DNA of 40,425 nucleotides, taken from contig CALGGY010000002.1 in the NCBI GenBank assembly GCA_937915785.1, forward strand, positions 1-40,425, read 5' to 3'. The DNA comes from an uncultured Bacteroidales bacterium (lineage in GTDB: Bacteria > Bacteroidota > Bacteroidia > Bacteroidales > P3). Position numbers and translations under genes: made by a program. This document shows positions 1 through 12,688 of this stretch, one piece after another; position 1 is the first letter of the stretch, and every line of letters starts with the position of its first letter. The notes below the pieces were generated by a model. The model searched no databases, was not told where the DNA came from, and saw only the letters and a program-made list of their open reading frames with translations.

Positions 1-1149
1 AACATTGGTACCATCGGCCACGTTGACCATGGTAAAACAACCCTGACAGCCGCTATCACCAAAGTTCTGGCTTCCAAAGGTCTTTCCGAAATCAAGACTT
101 TCGACGCCATCGACTCGGCTCCCGAAGAAAAAGAAAGAGGTATAACCATCAACACCGCACACGTTGAATATCAAACCGAAACCCGCCACTATGCACACGT
201 TGACTGCCCGGGTCACGCCGACTATGTGAAGAACATGGTAACCGGTGCTGCCCAGATGGATGGTGCAATCCTTGTGGTAGCCGCCACCGACGGTCCCATG
301 CCCCAGACACGTGAACACATCCTTCTGGCCAAACAGGTAGGTGTGCCCAAAATGGTTGTTTTCATGAACAAGGTTGACCTTGTTGACGACCCCGAACTGC
401 TCGACCTCGTTGAAATGGAAATCCGCGACCTGCTGAACTTCTACGGTTTCGAAGGCGACGACACCCCCGTCATCCGCGGCTCCGCTCTTGGCGGACTCAA
501 CGACGACCCCAAGTGGGTTCCCGTTATCCAAGAGCTTATGGACGCTGTTGACAGCTGGATTCCTCTGCCCGTTCGCGACAAAGATAAAGATTTCCTGATG
601 CCTATCGAGGACGTGTTCTCGATCACCGGTCGTGGTACAGTTGCCACCGGTCGTATCGAAACTGGCGTTATCCACACCTCCGACCCCGTTGACATCATCG
701 GTATGGGTGCTGAAAAACTGAAATCGGTTGTAACCGGCGTTGAGATGTTCCGCAAGATACTTGACGAAGGTGAAGCAGGTGATAACGTAGGTCTGTTGCT
801 CCGCGGCATCGACAAAGACGAAATCCGTCGTGGTATGGTTATCGCAAAACCCGGTTCCATCAAACCTCACAAAAAATTCCAGGCAGAGGTTTATGTTCTG
901 AAAAAAGAAGAAGGTGGCCGTCACACTCCATTCCACAACAAATATCGTCCCCAGTTCTACTTCCGTACAACTGACGTTACCGGCGAAATCTCGCTGCCCG
1001 AAGGCCGTGAGATGGTAATGCCCGGCGACAACCTGACAATAACTGTCGACCTGATCTCCGAAATCGCGCTGAACGAGAACCTGCGTTTCGCTATCCGCGA
1101 AGGTGGCCGTACAGTAGGCGCCGGTCAGGTAACCAAACTGCTCGACTAA
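1..1149 (+). CDS. tuf: Elongation factor Tu, 5'-truncated by window edge
   Basis: EF-Tu is the GTPase that delivers aminoacyl-tRNA to the ribosomal A site. The reading frame is open from base 1, so the gene starts upstream of the window; about a dozen N-terminal residues are missing against the usual length of about 395. All GTPase motifs are visible: the P-loop GHVDHGKT (residues 6-13 of the fragment), the RGITI switch I segment, DCPGH, and NKVD. The beta-barrel domains 2 and 3 follow, ending in the typical VTKLLD. It is followed by a terminator and then tRNA-Trp and secE, the usual Bacteroidales order. Identification is certain. Confidence 0.99.
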   Translation, partial: NIGTIGHVDHGKTTLTAAITKVLASKGLSEIKTFDAIDSAPEEKERGITINTAHVEYQTETRHYAHVDCPGHADYVKNMVTGAAQMDGAILVVAATDGPMPQTREHILLAKQVGVPKMVVFMNKVDLVDDPELLDLVEMEIRDLLNFYGFEGDDTPVIRGSALGGLNDDPKWVPVIQELMDAVDSWIPLPVRDKDKDFLMPIEDVFSITGRGTVATGRIETGVIHTSDPVDIIGMGAEKLKSVVTGVEMFRKILDEGEAGDNVGLLLRGIDKDEIRRGMVIAKPGSIKPHKKFQAEVYVLKKEEGGRHTPFHNKYRPQFYFRTTDVTGEISLPEGREMVMPGDNLTITVDLISEIALNENLRFAIREGGRTVGAGQVTKLLD

Positions 1150-1172
1150 TAATATAGTTTGGACAAATACAG

Positions 1173-1201
1173 AAACGGGTGGTGTAATCCGCCCGTTTTT
1201 T
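1173..1201 (+). terminator. Rho-independent terminator after tuf
   Basis: A stem AAACGGGTGG / CCGCCCGTTT with loop TGTAAT is followed directly by a T run. It lies 24 bases after the tuf stop and just before tRNA-Trp, so it should separate tuf from the downstream unit. Confidence 0.85.
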
Positions 1202-1206
1202 GGGGA

Positions 1207-1277
1207 AGGGGCATAGTTTAATGGCAGAATGGCGGTCTCCAAAACCGTAGATGGGAGTTCGATTCTCTCTGCCCCTG
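1207..1277 (+). tRNA. trnW: tRNA-Trp (anticodon CCA)
   Basis: The acceptor AGGGGCA (1207-1213) pairs fully with TGCCCCT (1270-1276), and G1277 is the discriminator. The anticodon stem GCGGT/ACCGT (one G-U pair) closes the loop CTCCAAA, with anticodon CCA at 1239-1241. The T loop TTCGATT is intact. The 3' CCA is not encoded. It sits between the tuf terminator and secE, as in other Bacteroidales, and is probably cotranscribed with secE, which begins 19 bases later. Confidence 0.97.
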
Positions 1278-1296
1278 CAAAAAAAATAAAAACAAA

Positions 1297-1512
1297 ATGT
1301 CGAAAATAGGCGATTACGTAAAAAGCAGCTACGATGAACTGGTACACAAAACATCGTGGCCAACAATCCAGGAGTTGCAGAGCAGTGCAATAGTAGTGGC
1401 GGTTGCAGCCATCATTCTCGCACTCATCGTGTTCCTGATGGATTTCATCTTTGGGGTACAAGATACGGGTTGGAGAGGTATATTAGGATACTTTTACGAT
1501 ATATTCAAATAA
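1297..1512 (+). CDS. secE: Preprotein translocase subunit SecE
   Basis: SecE is the small clamp subunit of the SecYEG protein-conducting channel in the inner membrane. The protein has 71 residues, typical for the single-TM form. A short amphipathic N-terminal segment contains the family signature around KTSWPT (residues 19-24), followed by one hydrophobic helix (about residues 31-52) and a short tail. It lies between tRNA-Trp and nusG, the classic secE-nusG arrangement linking secretion with transcription and ribosomal genes. The start is the only ATG in frame with the conserved N-terminus. Confidence 0.96.
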   Translation: MSKIGDYVKSSYDELVHKTSWPTIQELQSSAIVVAVAAIILALIVFLMDFIFGVQDTGWRGILGYFYDIFK

Positions 1513-1654
1513 AGTTTCTTCGGGCTTGAAGATAGCCGCACTTTTTTTGCTTCCCAATTTCAATATTGAAATAGTACGGCGACAAACGGCAGGCGAATAT
1601 CAATGATATAAAGTATGTGGCAACGCCCACAACAATTACAAGAAAGATCGGTAT

Positions 1655-2200
1655 ATGGAAGAACAAGTGAAAAAATGGTATGTGGTTCGAGCTATCAGCG
1701 GAAAGGAAAACAAAGCCAGGGAGTACATCCTTAACGAGGTGAACCGTCTGGGTTTGCAGCAGTATGTTTCGCAGGTGCTCATACCTACCGAGAAAGTTTG
1801 GTCGATACGGAACGGAAAGAAAGTGATGAAAGAACGCAACTTTTTTCCTGGCTATGTGTTGATTGAAGCAGCTCTGGCAGGCGAGATTGCCCAAATCATT
1901 CAGAATATTCCTAATGTTATCGATTTCCTGCGTGAGAAGGACGGAAAACCCATTCCCATGCGCGAGTCCGAAGTGAACCGCATATTAGGCAAGGTTGACG
2001 ACGACCGCGAGAAGGGCGAGGGCTATGCCGACCCGTTCATAGTTGGAGAGAACGTAAAAGTTGTAGACGGACCTTTCAACAGCTTCAGCGGAGTTGTGGA
2101 AGAGGTAATGGAGGACAAGAAAAAACTCGTCGTAATGGTGAAGATTTTTGGCCGCCGCACGCCTCTTGAGCTCAATTTCGGACAGGTGGAGAAAGAGTAG
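1655..2200 (+). CDS. nusG: Transcription termination/antitermination protein NusG
   Basis: NusG binds RNA polymerase through its NGN domain and couples it to Rho or the ribosomal protein S10 through its KOW domain. The 181-residue protein begins with the NGN domain (WYVVRAISGKE at residues 8-18, PGYVLIE near 64). It ends with a KOW domain (GENVKVVDGPFNSFSGVVEEV from about residue 131, FGRRTPLELNFGQVEK at the end). The length is normal. The 142-bp gap after secE holds no gene; it has a palindrome around 1558-1571 (TTTCAATATTGAAA) of unknown use. The gene leads the nusG-rplKAJL series. Confidence 0.98.
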   Translation: MEEQVKKWYVVRAISGKENKAREYILNEVNRLGLQQYVSQVLIPTEKVWSIRNGKKVMKERNFFPGYVLIEAALAGEIAQIIQNIPNVIDFLREKDGKPIPMRESEVNRILGKVDDDREKGEGYADPFIVGENVKVVDGPFNSFSGVVEEVMEDKKKLVVMVKIFGRRTPLELNFGQVEKE

Positions 2201-2262
2201 TCGGCCCACGTTGCCAATAAAGTCAATTTTATTAGTAATAACAAATTTAGCATTTATCAAAA

Positions 2263-2706
2263 ATGGCAAAAGAAGTTGCAGGATTGATCAAGCTGCAGAT
2301 CAAAGGAGGTGCGGCAAACCCCGCCCCACCGGTAGGTCCGGCATTGGGTGCTAAAGGTGTTAACATCATGGAGTTCTGCAAGCAGTTCAATGCAAGAACG
2401 CAGGACATGGCCGGCAAGATTGTTCCCGCCATCATCACTGTTTACACCGACAAATCCTTTGATTTTGTAATTAAGACGACCCCTGTTGCTATCCAGCTGA
2501 AAGAAGTGGCCAAGTTGAAGAGCGGTTCTGCCGAACCAAACCGCAACAAGGTGGCTTCCGTAACTTGGGAGCAGGTGCGTCAGATTGCAGAGGCCAAAAT
2601 GCCCGACCTTAACTGTTTCACAATAGAGTCGGCAATGAGCATGGTGGCTGGTACTGCAAGAAGTATGGGTATCACTGTTACGGGTGAGAACCCCTTGGCT
2701 AAATAA
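2263..2706 (+). CDS. rplK: 50S ribosomal protein L11
   Basis: L11 is the 23S rRNA GTPase-centre protein, contacted by elongation factors and by RelA. The 147-residue protein has the full L11 pattern: N-terminal KLQIKGGAANPAPPVGPALG, a proline-rich hinge region, and a C-terminal rRNA-binding domain with MPDLNC and GTARSMGI near the end. The length matches the family. It lies 17 bases upstream of rplA, with which it forms the normal rplKA pair. The leader is A-rich with no Shine-Dalgarno, as usual in this phylum. Confidence 0.99.
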   Translation: MAKEVAGLIKLQIKGGAANPAPPVGPALGAKGVNIMEFCKQFNARTQDMAGKIVPAIITVYTDKSFDFVIKTTPVAIQLKEVAKLKSGSAEPNRNKVASVTWEQVRQIAEAKMPDLNCFTIESAMSMVAGTARSMGITVTGENPLAK

Positions 2707-2723
2707 ATTAAAGTTAAAAAAAC

Positions 2724-3419
2724 ATGGCAAAACTATCTAAGAAACAAAAAGAAGCTTTAGCAAAATTCGACAAGACTAAGGTTTACTCGTTGGAGGAAGC
2801 CGTGTCGGTGGTAAAAGACATCACCTACACCAAGTTCGACGCTTCTGTGGATTTGGATGTACGCCTGGGTGTTGACCCCCGCAAAGCCAACCAGATGGTG
2901 CGCGGCAGCGTTACATTGCCTCACGGAACCGGAAAACAGGTGCGTGTGCTGGTGCTCTGCACACCCGACAAGGAGGAGGAAGCTAAGGCAGCCGGAGCCG
3001 ATTATTACGGATTAGACGACTATATCGCAAAAATAAAAGGCGGTTGGACGGATGTAGATGTTATTATTACCATGCCGAGCGTTATGCCTAAAGTGGGCGC
3101 TTTGGGAAAAATATTAGGTCCCCGCGGACTTATGCCCAACCCCAAGACAGGCACCGTTACTATGGAAGTTGGCAAAGCAGTTACAGAAGCTAAGGCCGGT
3201 AAAATCGACTTCAAGGTTGACAAATTTGGTATAATCCACACAGCAGTGGCAAAAGTGTCGTTCGAACCTAACAAAATAGTGGACAACGCACGCGAGGTGC
3301 TTCAGGCTATCATCAAGTTGAAACCCGCCGCCGCAAAAGGAACCTACGTGAAGAGCGTTACAGTGTCGAGCACTATGAGCCCCGGCGTAAAGGTTGATAC
3401 CAAATCCATTAGCTTGTAA
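2724..3419 (+). CDS. rplA: 50S ribosomal protein L1
   Basis: L1 forms the mobile stalk at the ribosomal E site and in many bacteria represses its own rplKA mRNA. The 231-residue protein is full length. It shows the L1 signature LGPRGLMPNPKTGTV (about residues 130-144) and the two-domain layout with the inserted domain (VRVLVLC onwards). It directly follows rplK and precedes rplJ by 29 bases. Autoregulation is known for the family, but I see no clear L1-binding mimic in the leader. Confidence 0.99.
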   Translation: MAKLSKKQKEALAKFDKTKVYSLEEAVSVVKDITYTKFDASVDLDVRLGVDPRKANQMVRGSVTLPHGTGKQVRVLVLCTPDKEEEAKAAGADYYGLDDYIAKIKGGWTDVDVIITMPSVMPKVGALGKILGPRGLMPNPKTGTVTMEVGKAVTEAKAGKIDFKVDKFGIIHTAVAKVSFEPNKIVDNAREVLQAIIKLKPAAAKGTYVKSVTVSSTMSPGVKVDTKSISL

Positions 3420-3448
3420 TTATTTAACTAGTAAACTTTCGAGACATT

Positions 3449-3970
3449 ATGAGAAAAGAACTGAAAGCCCAGCTGATTGATTCACTGTGCGAGGAGATAA
3501 AAAACTACTCCCATCTGTACATTGCCGACATCGGAGGATTCAATTCCGTGCAGACGAGCAAGTTGCGCCGTTTGGCGTTCCGCCGCGAGGTGAAACTTTT
3601 GGTTGTTAAAAACACATTGCTCATCAAGGCAATGGAAAAGACTGGCTTCGACTATTCCGAGTTGTTCCCAGTTATCAAAGGCGAGACTTCGATAATGCTT
3701 TCGAACTCCAACAACGCTCCCGCCAAACTCATAAAAGAGTTCAGAGCGCAGAATCAGAAACCCATACTCAAAGGTGCGTATGTGGAAGAGGCTTTCTACA
3801 TTGGCGACGAGAACTTGGACGCACTTGTGAACATCAAGTCCAAGAACGAACTTATCGCCGACGTTGTTGCCCTGCTGCAGTCGCCTATCAAGAACGTGGT
3901 TTCGTCTCTGCAATCGGGTGGAAACACCATCACCGGAGTTCTGGAAACACTTTCGGAAAGAGCCGAATAA
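3449..3970 (+). CDS. rplJ: 50S ribosomal protein L10
   Basis: L10 anchors the L7/L12 stalk to the ribosome. The 173-residue protein has the N-terminal rRNA-binding domain (start MRKELKAQLI, KLLVVKNTLL near residue 50) and the C-terminal helix that binds L7/L12 dimers (QSPIKNVVSSLQSG, then ITGVLETL). The length is normal. It is followed by a 69-bp A-rich gap and rplL, the expected rplJL pair. Confidence 0.98.
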   Translation: MRKELKAQLIDSLCEEIKNYSHLYIADIGGFNSVQTSKLRRLAFRREVKLLVVKNTLLIKAMEKTGFDYSELFPVIKGETSIMLSNSNNAPAKLIKEFRAQNQKPILKGAYVEEAFYIGDENLDALVNIKSKNELIADVVALLQSPIKNVVSSLQSGGNTITGVLETLSERAE

Positions 3971-4039
3971 AACCGATGCCTAAGCATCAAAAAAAACAAA
4001 AAGTAAATAAATTGTAAAACATAAAAAAAATAAAAAGTC

Positions 4040-4417
4040 ATGGCAGATATCAAAGCTATTGCTGAACAATTAGTAAACCTTACAGTTAAAGAAGTAAAAG
4101 AATTGGCAGACGTACTGAAAGAAGACTACGGCATTGAACCCGCCGCCGCAGCCGTTGCAGTTGCCGCTCCCGCCGCTGGTGGAGCCGCTCCCGCCGCTGA
4201 AGAGAAAACCTCTTTCGACGTTATCCTGAAAGCCGCTGGCGCTCAGAAACTGGCCGTTGTAAAACTGGTTAAAGATCTGGCAAGCCTCGGTCTGAAAGAA
4301 GCTAAAGATTTAGTTGACGCTGCTCCTAAGCCCGTTAAAGAAGGCGTTTCCAAAGACGAAGCTGAAGCTCTGAAGAAATCTTTGGAAGAAGCTGGTGCAG
4401 AAGTTGAGATCAAATAG
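4040..4417 (+). CDS. rplL: 50S ribosomal protein L7/L12
   Basis: L7/L12 is the multicopy stalk protein that recruits and stimulates translational GTPases. The 125-residue protein has the three standard parts: an N-terminal dimerisation helix pair, an Ala/Pro-rich hinge (AAAAVAVAAPAAGGAAPAAE, about residues 35-54), and a C-terminal domain (KTSFDVILKAAG, KLAVVKLVK, DLVDAAPKPVKEGVSK). The leader is almost pure A/T, typical of highly expressed Bacteroidota genes. A large hairpin starts 24 bases after the stop. Confidence 0.99.
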   Translation: MADIKAIAEQLVNLTVKEVKELADVLKEDYGIEPAAAAVAVAAPAAGGAAPAAEEKTSFDVILKAAGAQKLAVVKLVKDLASLGLKEAKDLVDAAPKPVKEGVSKDEAEALKKSLEEAGAEVEIK

Positions 4418-4440
4418 GTTTAACCCCTATTGATTCCCAT

Positions 4441-4480
4441 AAGGAATAGGGCTTCCGAGTAGTCGGGTAGCCCATTCCTT
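4441..4480 (+). promoter_or_regulatory. rplL-rpoB intergenic hairpin (attenuator or processing site)
   Basis: An outer stem AAGGAAT-(A bulge)-GGGCT pairs with AGCCCATTCCTT, and an inner CCGA/TCGG closes a GTAG loop, giving about 16 base pairs. Only a weak T-rich stretch follows. In other bacteria this intergenic position carries an attenuator and an RNase III cleavage site that set the ratio of stalk protein to RNA polymerase. The same role here is inferred from position and structure. Confidence 0.7.
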
Positions 4481-4529
4481 GTTTGTTATAATAATTCTTA
4501 GTTTCGTTAACCACAAAAAAGATAATACC

Positions 4530-8333
<3,804 letters not shown>

Positions 8334-8356
8334 TTTATTAGTTAAAGATTGGAATT

Positions 8357-11300
8357 ATGGCTTTCAAAAACGAATCTCAGATAAAGAACGAATTTAATTC
8401 GATAACAATAAGTTTGGCTTCGCCGAAAATGATAAAGACACGTTCGTGCGGCGAGGTTACAAAACCTGAAACAATAAACTACCGCACCTACAAGCCCGAA
8501 CGCGACGGACTGTTCTGCGAAAGAATATTCGGACCCGTGCGCGACTGGGAATGCCACTGCGGAAAATACAAACGCATACGCTACAAAGGCATAGTGTGCG
8601 ACCGTTGCGGTGTGGAAGTTACCGAGAAAAAAGTGCGTCGCGAACGCATGGGACACATAGAACTGGTGGTGCCGGTGGCTCACATCTGGTTTTTCCGCTC
8701 CATGCCAAACAAAATAGGCACTTTGCTCGACATACCCAGCAAAAAGCTGGAGCAGGTGATATACTACGAAAAATATGTGGTGATACAACCCGGTCTGGCC
8801 AAAAAAGACGACGACAAACCCGTTGAAAAACGCGAACTGCTTACCGAGGAGGAATACTACAACATAATGGACCGCCTGCCCGAAAACTCACAGCTCGACG
8901 ACAGCGACCCCAACAAATTTATCGCCGGCATGGGCGCCGAGGCAATATACACCATGCTGAAAGAGCTTGACCTTGATTCGCTTTCGGCAGAACTGCGCGC
9001 CAAAGCAAAGGGCGAGACATCGAACCAAAGGAAGCAAGACGCACTGAAACGTCTGAACATTGTGGAGGCATTCCGCGAAGGCCAGCGCCGCAAGGAAAAC
9101 CGTCCGGAATGGATGATTATAAAAGTGGTGCCCGTGATACCGCCCGAACTGCGTCCCCTTGTGCCTATAGACGGCGGACGTTTTGCCACCTCAGACCTCA
9201 ACGAGCTGTATCGCCGCGTTATTATACGCAACAACCGTTTGAAACGACTGATGGAGATAAAAGCCCCCGAAGTGATAATGCGAAACGAGAAACGCATGCT
9301 TCAGGAGGCCGTGGACTCGCTGTTCGACAACTCGCGCAAGGCAAGCTCGGTACGCACCGACTCCAACCGCGCGCTGAAATCGCTGTCGGACAGCCTGAAA
9401 GGTAAACAGGGCCGTTTCCGTCAGAACCTTCTTGGTAAACGTGTGGACTACTCAGGCCGTTCGGTAATTGTTGTAGGTCCCGAACTTAAAATGAACGAAT
9501 GCGGACTGCCCAAGGATATGGCGGCCGAACTTTTCAAACCGTTCATCATAAGAAAACTCCTTGAAAGAGGCATAGTGAAGACCGTGAAATCGGCCAAACG
9601 CATAGTGGAACGCAAAGACACCGTGGTTTGGGAAATTCTTGAAAACATACTCAAAGGTCACCCGATACTGCTGAACCGTGCCCCCACGCTGCACCGCTTG
9701 GGTATTCAGGCATTCCAGCCCAAAATTATCGAAGGCAAAGCCATACGCCTGCACCCGCTGGTATGTACCGCTTTCAATGCCGACTTCGACGGCGACCAGA
9801 TGGCCATTCACGTTCCTCTCGGAAACGCCGCCATTCTGGAGGCCCAGCTGCTGATGCTCGCTTCGCACAATATTCTTAATCCCGCCAACGGTGCGCCTAT
9901 CACAGTGCCCTCGCAGGATATGGTGCTGGGATTGTACTACATGACAAAACCGCGCAAAAGCGAACCCGGCCACCCCATGAAAGGTGAAGGCAAGATTTTC
10001 TATTCGCCCGAAGAGGTGATAATAGCCTACAACGAGAAACGTGCCGATTTGCACTCCATCATAAAGGTGAAAATCAACAACAAAGGCAAAGAGGAACTGA
10101 TAGAAACCACCGTGGGACGCGTGCTGTTCAACCAAGTGGTGCCCAAGGATTACGGATATATCAACGAAGTGCTGGGCAAGAAATCGTTGCGCGACATCAT
10201 AGGCGACGTTTTCAAAGTATGCGGCAACGCCGTAACAGCCAAATTCCTCGACGACATCAAGAACATGGGTTATCACATGGCTTTCAAAGGCGGACTTTCG
10301 TTCAACTTGGGCGATGTGATTGTTCCCGATGTTAAGGAAGAACTTATGGCACAGGCCAATGCCGAGGTTGACGAGGTGATATCCAACTACTCCATGGGTC
10401 TTATCACCAACAACGAGCGCTACAACCAAGTTATCGACATCTGGACCGACACCAACGCTCGCCTTACAGAGGCTGTGATGACACGCCTGAAAAACGACAA
10501 CCAAGGATTCAACTCAGTTTACATGATGCTTGACTCCGGAGCCCGTGGATCCAAGGAGCAGATACGTCAGCTTTCGGGAATGCGTGGACTGATGGCAAAA
10601 CCTCAGAAAGCTGGTGCTTCGGGCAACGAAATTATCGAAAACCCCATTATATCGAACTTCAAAGAAGGTCTTTCGGTGCTTGAGTACTTTATCTCTACCC
10701 ACGGTGCCCGTAAAGGTTTGGCCGATACCGCCCTTAAGACTGCCGACGCTGGATACCTTACCCGTCGTTTGGTAGATGTGGCACACGATGTTATAATAAC
10801 CGAAGAAGACTGCGGCACCCTGCGCGGCCTGCCTACCACTGCCCTTATGAAAAACGACGAGGTAGTGCAGACCCTTGCCGAAAGGATATTGGGACGCACC
10901 TCAGTGCACGACATATGCAACCCCGAAACAGGCGAACTGATTGTGCCTGCCGGCGAAGAACTTAACGAAGAGATTTGCAGGAAGATAGAAGATGCCCAGA
11001 TAGAGGAAGTTGAAATACGTTCGGTGCTTACCTGCGAGTCGAAACAAGGTGTTTGCGCCCGCTGCTATGGCCGTAACCTCGCCACCAACAAGATGGTTCA
11101 GAAAGGTGAGGCTGTTGGCGTTATCGCAGCACAATCGATTGGTGAACCCGGTACCCAGCTTACACTGCGAACATTCCACGTAGGTGGTGTGGCCGGCGGC
11201 AACATCGGAACAACTTCCAAGTTGGAGGCCAAACATGCAGGTAAATTGGAAATAGACGAGCTCCGCTCCGTGCATTACGTTACAAGCACCAATGAGGAAT

Positions 11301-12628
11301 ATGAGATTGTGATTGGCCGTTCCGCAGAAATGCGTATTGTTGACGAGCGCACCAACATCACCCTTGCCACAGCTCTGCTGCCCTACGGCTCCCACCTGTA
11401 CAAGCATATAGGCGATACCCTGCAAAAAGGCGACATCATAGCCGACTGGGATCCATACAATGCTGTGATTCTGTCGGAGGTGAGCGGTAAGGTGGCATTC
11501 GAAAATGTTGTAGAAAACGTTACCTACCGTGTGGAATCCGATGACCAGACCGGTTTGCACGACAAAGTTATTATCGAATCGCGCCAGAAGACCAAGAATC
11601 CTACGGTTAGCATCCTTAGCGACGATGGCGAAGTGCTGAAAGTGTACGACTTGCCTGTTCACGCTCACATAGTGGTGGAGGACGGCGATGTGCTGAAAGC
11701 CGGCGACATAATGGCAAAAGTACCGCGTTCGTTTGGCAAGGCTGGCGATATAACCGGCGGTCTGCCCCGCGTTACCGAGCTGTTTGAGGCCCGTAACCCG
11801 TCCGACCCGGCTACAGTGGCCGAAATCGACGGCATTGTGTCCATTGCCAAGAAACTGAAACGTAACAACCGTGAGATAACGATAACCACCAAATCGGGCG
11901 ATTTCCGCAAGTATCTGATACCTACATCGAAACAAATCCTTGCACAGGACAACGACTACGTTAAGGCCGGAACTCCGCTGAGCGAGGGCGCCATAACCCC
12001 AGCCGACATTCTGGCTGTGAAGGGCCCGATGAAAGTGCAGGAATACATTGTTAACGAAGTGCAGGAGGTTTACCGTCTGCAGGGCGTGAAAATCAACGAC
12101 AAGCATTTTGAGGTTATCGTTCGTCAGATGATGCGCAAGGTAGAAATCGAGGATCCGGGCGACACCCGTTTCATGGAAGGCGAACTGGTGAACAAAATTG
12201 ATTTCCACGAAGAGAACGACAAGATTTTCGGCATGCAGTATATTGAAGATGCCGGCGACTCGGAGGTCTACAAGACCGGTCAGATTATCACTGCCCGCCA
12301 GTTGCGCGACGAGAATTCGGCACTTAAACGTCAGGACAAGAAGACCATCACTGCCGTTGACGCCAAGCCCGCAACAGCCCGTCAGGTGCTGCAAGGCATC
12401 ACCCGTGCATCGCTGCAGACCAAGAGTTTCCTTTCGGCAGCATCGTTCCAAGAAACAACCAAAGTGCTTACCGAAGCCGCCATTTGTGCAAAACAGGATT
12501 TCCTGCTTGGCATGAAAGAAAACGTGCTTGTTGGACATCTTATCCCTGCCGGCACTGGCTTGCGCGAGTACAAGGACATTATTGTGGCCGACAAAGCGGA
12601 AATGGAAGCCGCAACTGAAAAAAAATAA
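8357..12628 (+). CDS. rpoC: DNA-directed RNA polymerase subunit beta'
   Basis: RpoC is the beta' subunit that carries the catalytic magnesium. The 1423-residue protein has the N-terminal zinc-binding motif CHCGKYKRIRYKGIVCDRCG and the active-site NADFDGDQMA, with catalytic aspartates at 476, 478 and 480. The trigger-loop/bridge-helix region (GARGSKEQIRQLSGMRGLMA) and the second zinc site (CESKQGVCARCYGRN) are both present, as is the C-terminal GVKINDKHFEVIVRQMM block. The length fits Bacteroidota. It is cotranscribed with rpoB and ends before a strong hairpin terminator. Confidence 0.99.
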   Translation: MAFKNESQIKNEFNSITISLASPKMIKTRSCGEVTKPETINYRTYKPERDGLFCERIFGPVRDWECHCGKYKRIRYKGIVCDRCGVEVTEKKVRRERMGHIELVVPVAHIWFFRSMPNKIGTLLDIPSKKLEQVIYYEKYVVIQPGLAKKDDDKPVEKRELLTEEEYYNIMDRLPENSQLDDSDPNKFIAGMGAEAIYTMLKELDLDSLSAELRAKAKGETSNQRKQDALKRLNIVEAFREGQRRKENRPEWMIIKVVPVIPPELRPLVPIDGGRFATSDLNELYRRVIIRNNRLKRLMEIKAPEVIMRNEKRMLQEAVDSLFDNSRKASSVRTDSNRALKSLSDSLKGKQGRFRQNLLGKRVDYSGRSVIVVGPELKMNECGLPKDMAAELFKPFIIRKLLERGIVKTVKSAKRIVERKDTVVWEILENILKGHPILLNRAPTLHRLGIQAFQPKIIEGKAIRLHPLVCTAFNADFDGDQMAIHVPLGNAAILEAQLLMLASHNILNPANGAPITVPSQDMVLGLYYMTKPRKSEPGHPMKGEGKIFYSPEEVIIAYNEKRADLHSIIKVKINNKGKEELIETTVGRVLFNQVVPKDYGYINEVLGKKSLRDIIGDVFKVCGNAVTAKFLDDIKNMGYHMAFKGGLSFNLGDVIVPDVKEELMAQANAEVDEVISNYSMGLITNNERYNQVIDIWTDTNARLTEAVMTRLKNDNQGFNSVYMMLDSGARGSKEQIRQLSGMRGLMAKPQKAGASGNEIIENPIISNFKEGLSVLEYFISTHGARKGLADTALKTADAGYLTRRLVDVAHDVIITEEDCGTLRGLPTTALMKNDEVVQTLAERILGRTSVHDICNPETGELIVPAGEELNEEICRKIEDAQIEEVEIRSVLTCESKQGVCARCYGRNLATNKMVQKGEAVGVIAAQSIGEPGTQLTLRTFHVGGVAGGNIGTTSKLEAKHAGKLEIDELRSVHYVTSTNEEYEIVIGRSAEMRIVDERTNITLATALLPYGSHLYKHIGDTLQKGDIIADWDPYNAVILSEVSGKVAFENVVENVTYRVESDDQTGLHDKVIIESRQKTKNPTVSILSDDGEVLKVYDLPVHAHIVVEDGDVLKAGDIMAKVPRSFGKAGDITGGLPRVTELFEARNPSDPATVAEIDGIVSIAKKLKRNNREITITTKSGDFRKYLIPTSKQILAQDNDYVKAGTPLSEGAITPADILAVKGPMKVQEYIVNEVQEVYRLQGVKINDKHFEVIVRQMMRKVEIEDPGDTRFMEGELVNKIDFHEENDKIFGMQYIEDAGDSEVYKTGQIITARQLRDENSALKRQDKKTITAVDAKPATARQVLQGITRASLQTKSFLSAASFQETTKVLTEAAICAKQDFLLGMKENVLVGHLIPAGTGLREYKDIIVADKAEMEAATEKK

Positions 12629-12640
12629 AGTAGAACAGTG

Positions 12641-12676
12641 AGCGGCAGTTACCTTTGGCAACTGCCGCTTTTATTA
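12641..12676 (+). terminator. Terminator/attenuator after rpoC
   Basis: A perfect 10-bp stem AGCGGCAGTT / AACTGCCGCT with a 9-base loop is followed by TTTTATT. It lies 12 bases after the rpoC stop and 13 bases before the DUF3467 start, so it should reduce read-through into that gene. Confidence 0.85.
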
Positions 12677-12688
12677 CAGGTTTGTTTT

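Noticed and set aside
1513..1654. A regulatory RNA between secE and nusG
   Set aside because: Only a short palindrome (1558-1571) and a weak GGCT/AGCC stem are present, which is not enough to support a structured element.
12638..12688. N-terminal extension of the DUF3467 protein, or a leader peptide
   Set aside because: These codons are the rpoC terminator hairpin. The sequence is hydrophobic by chance and not conserved in the family as I know it.
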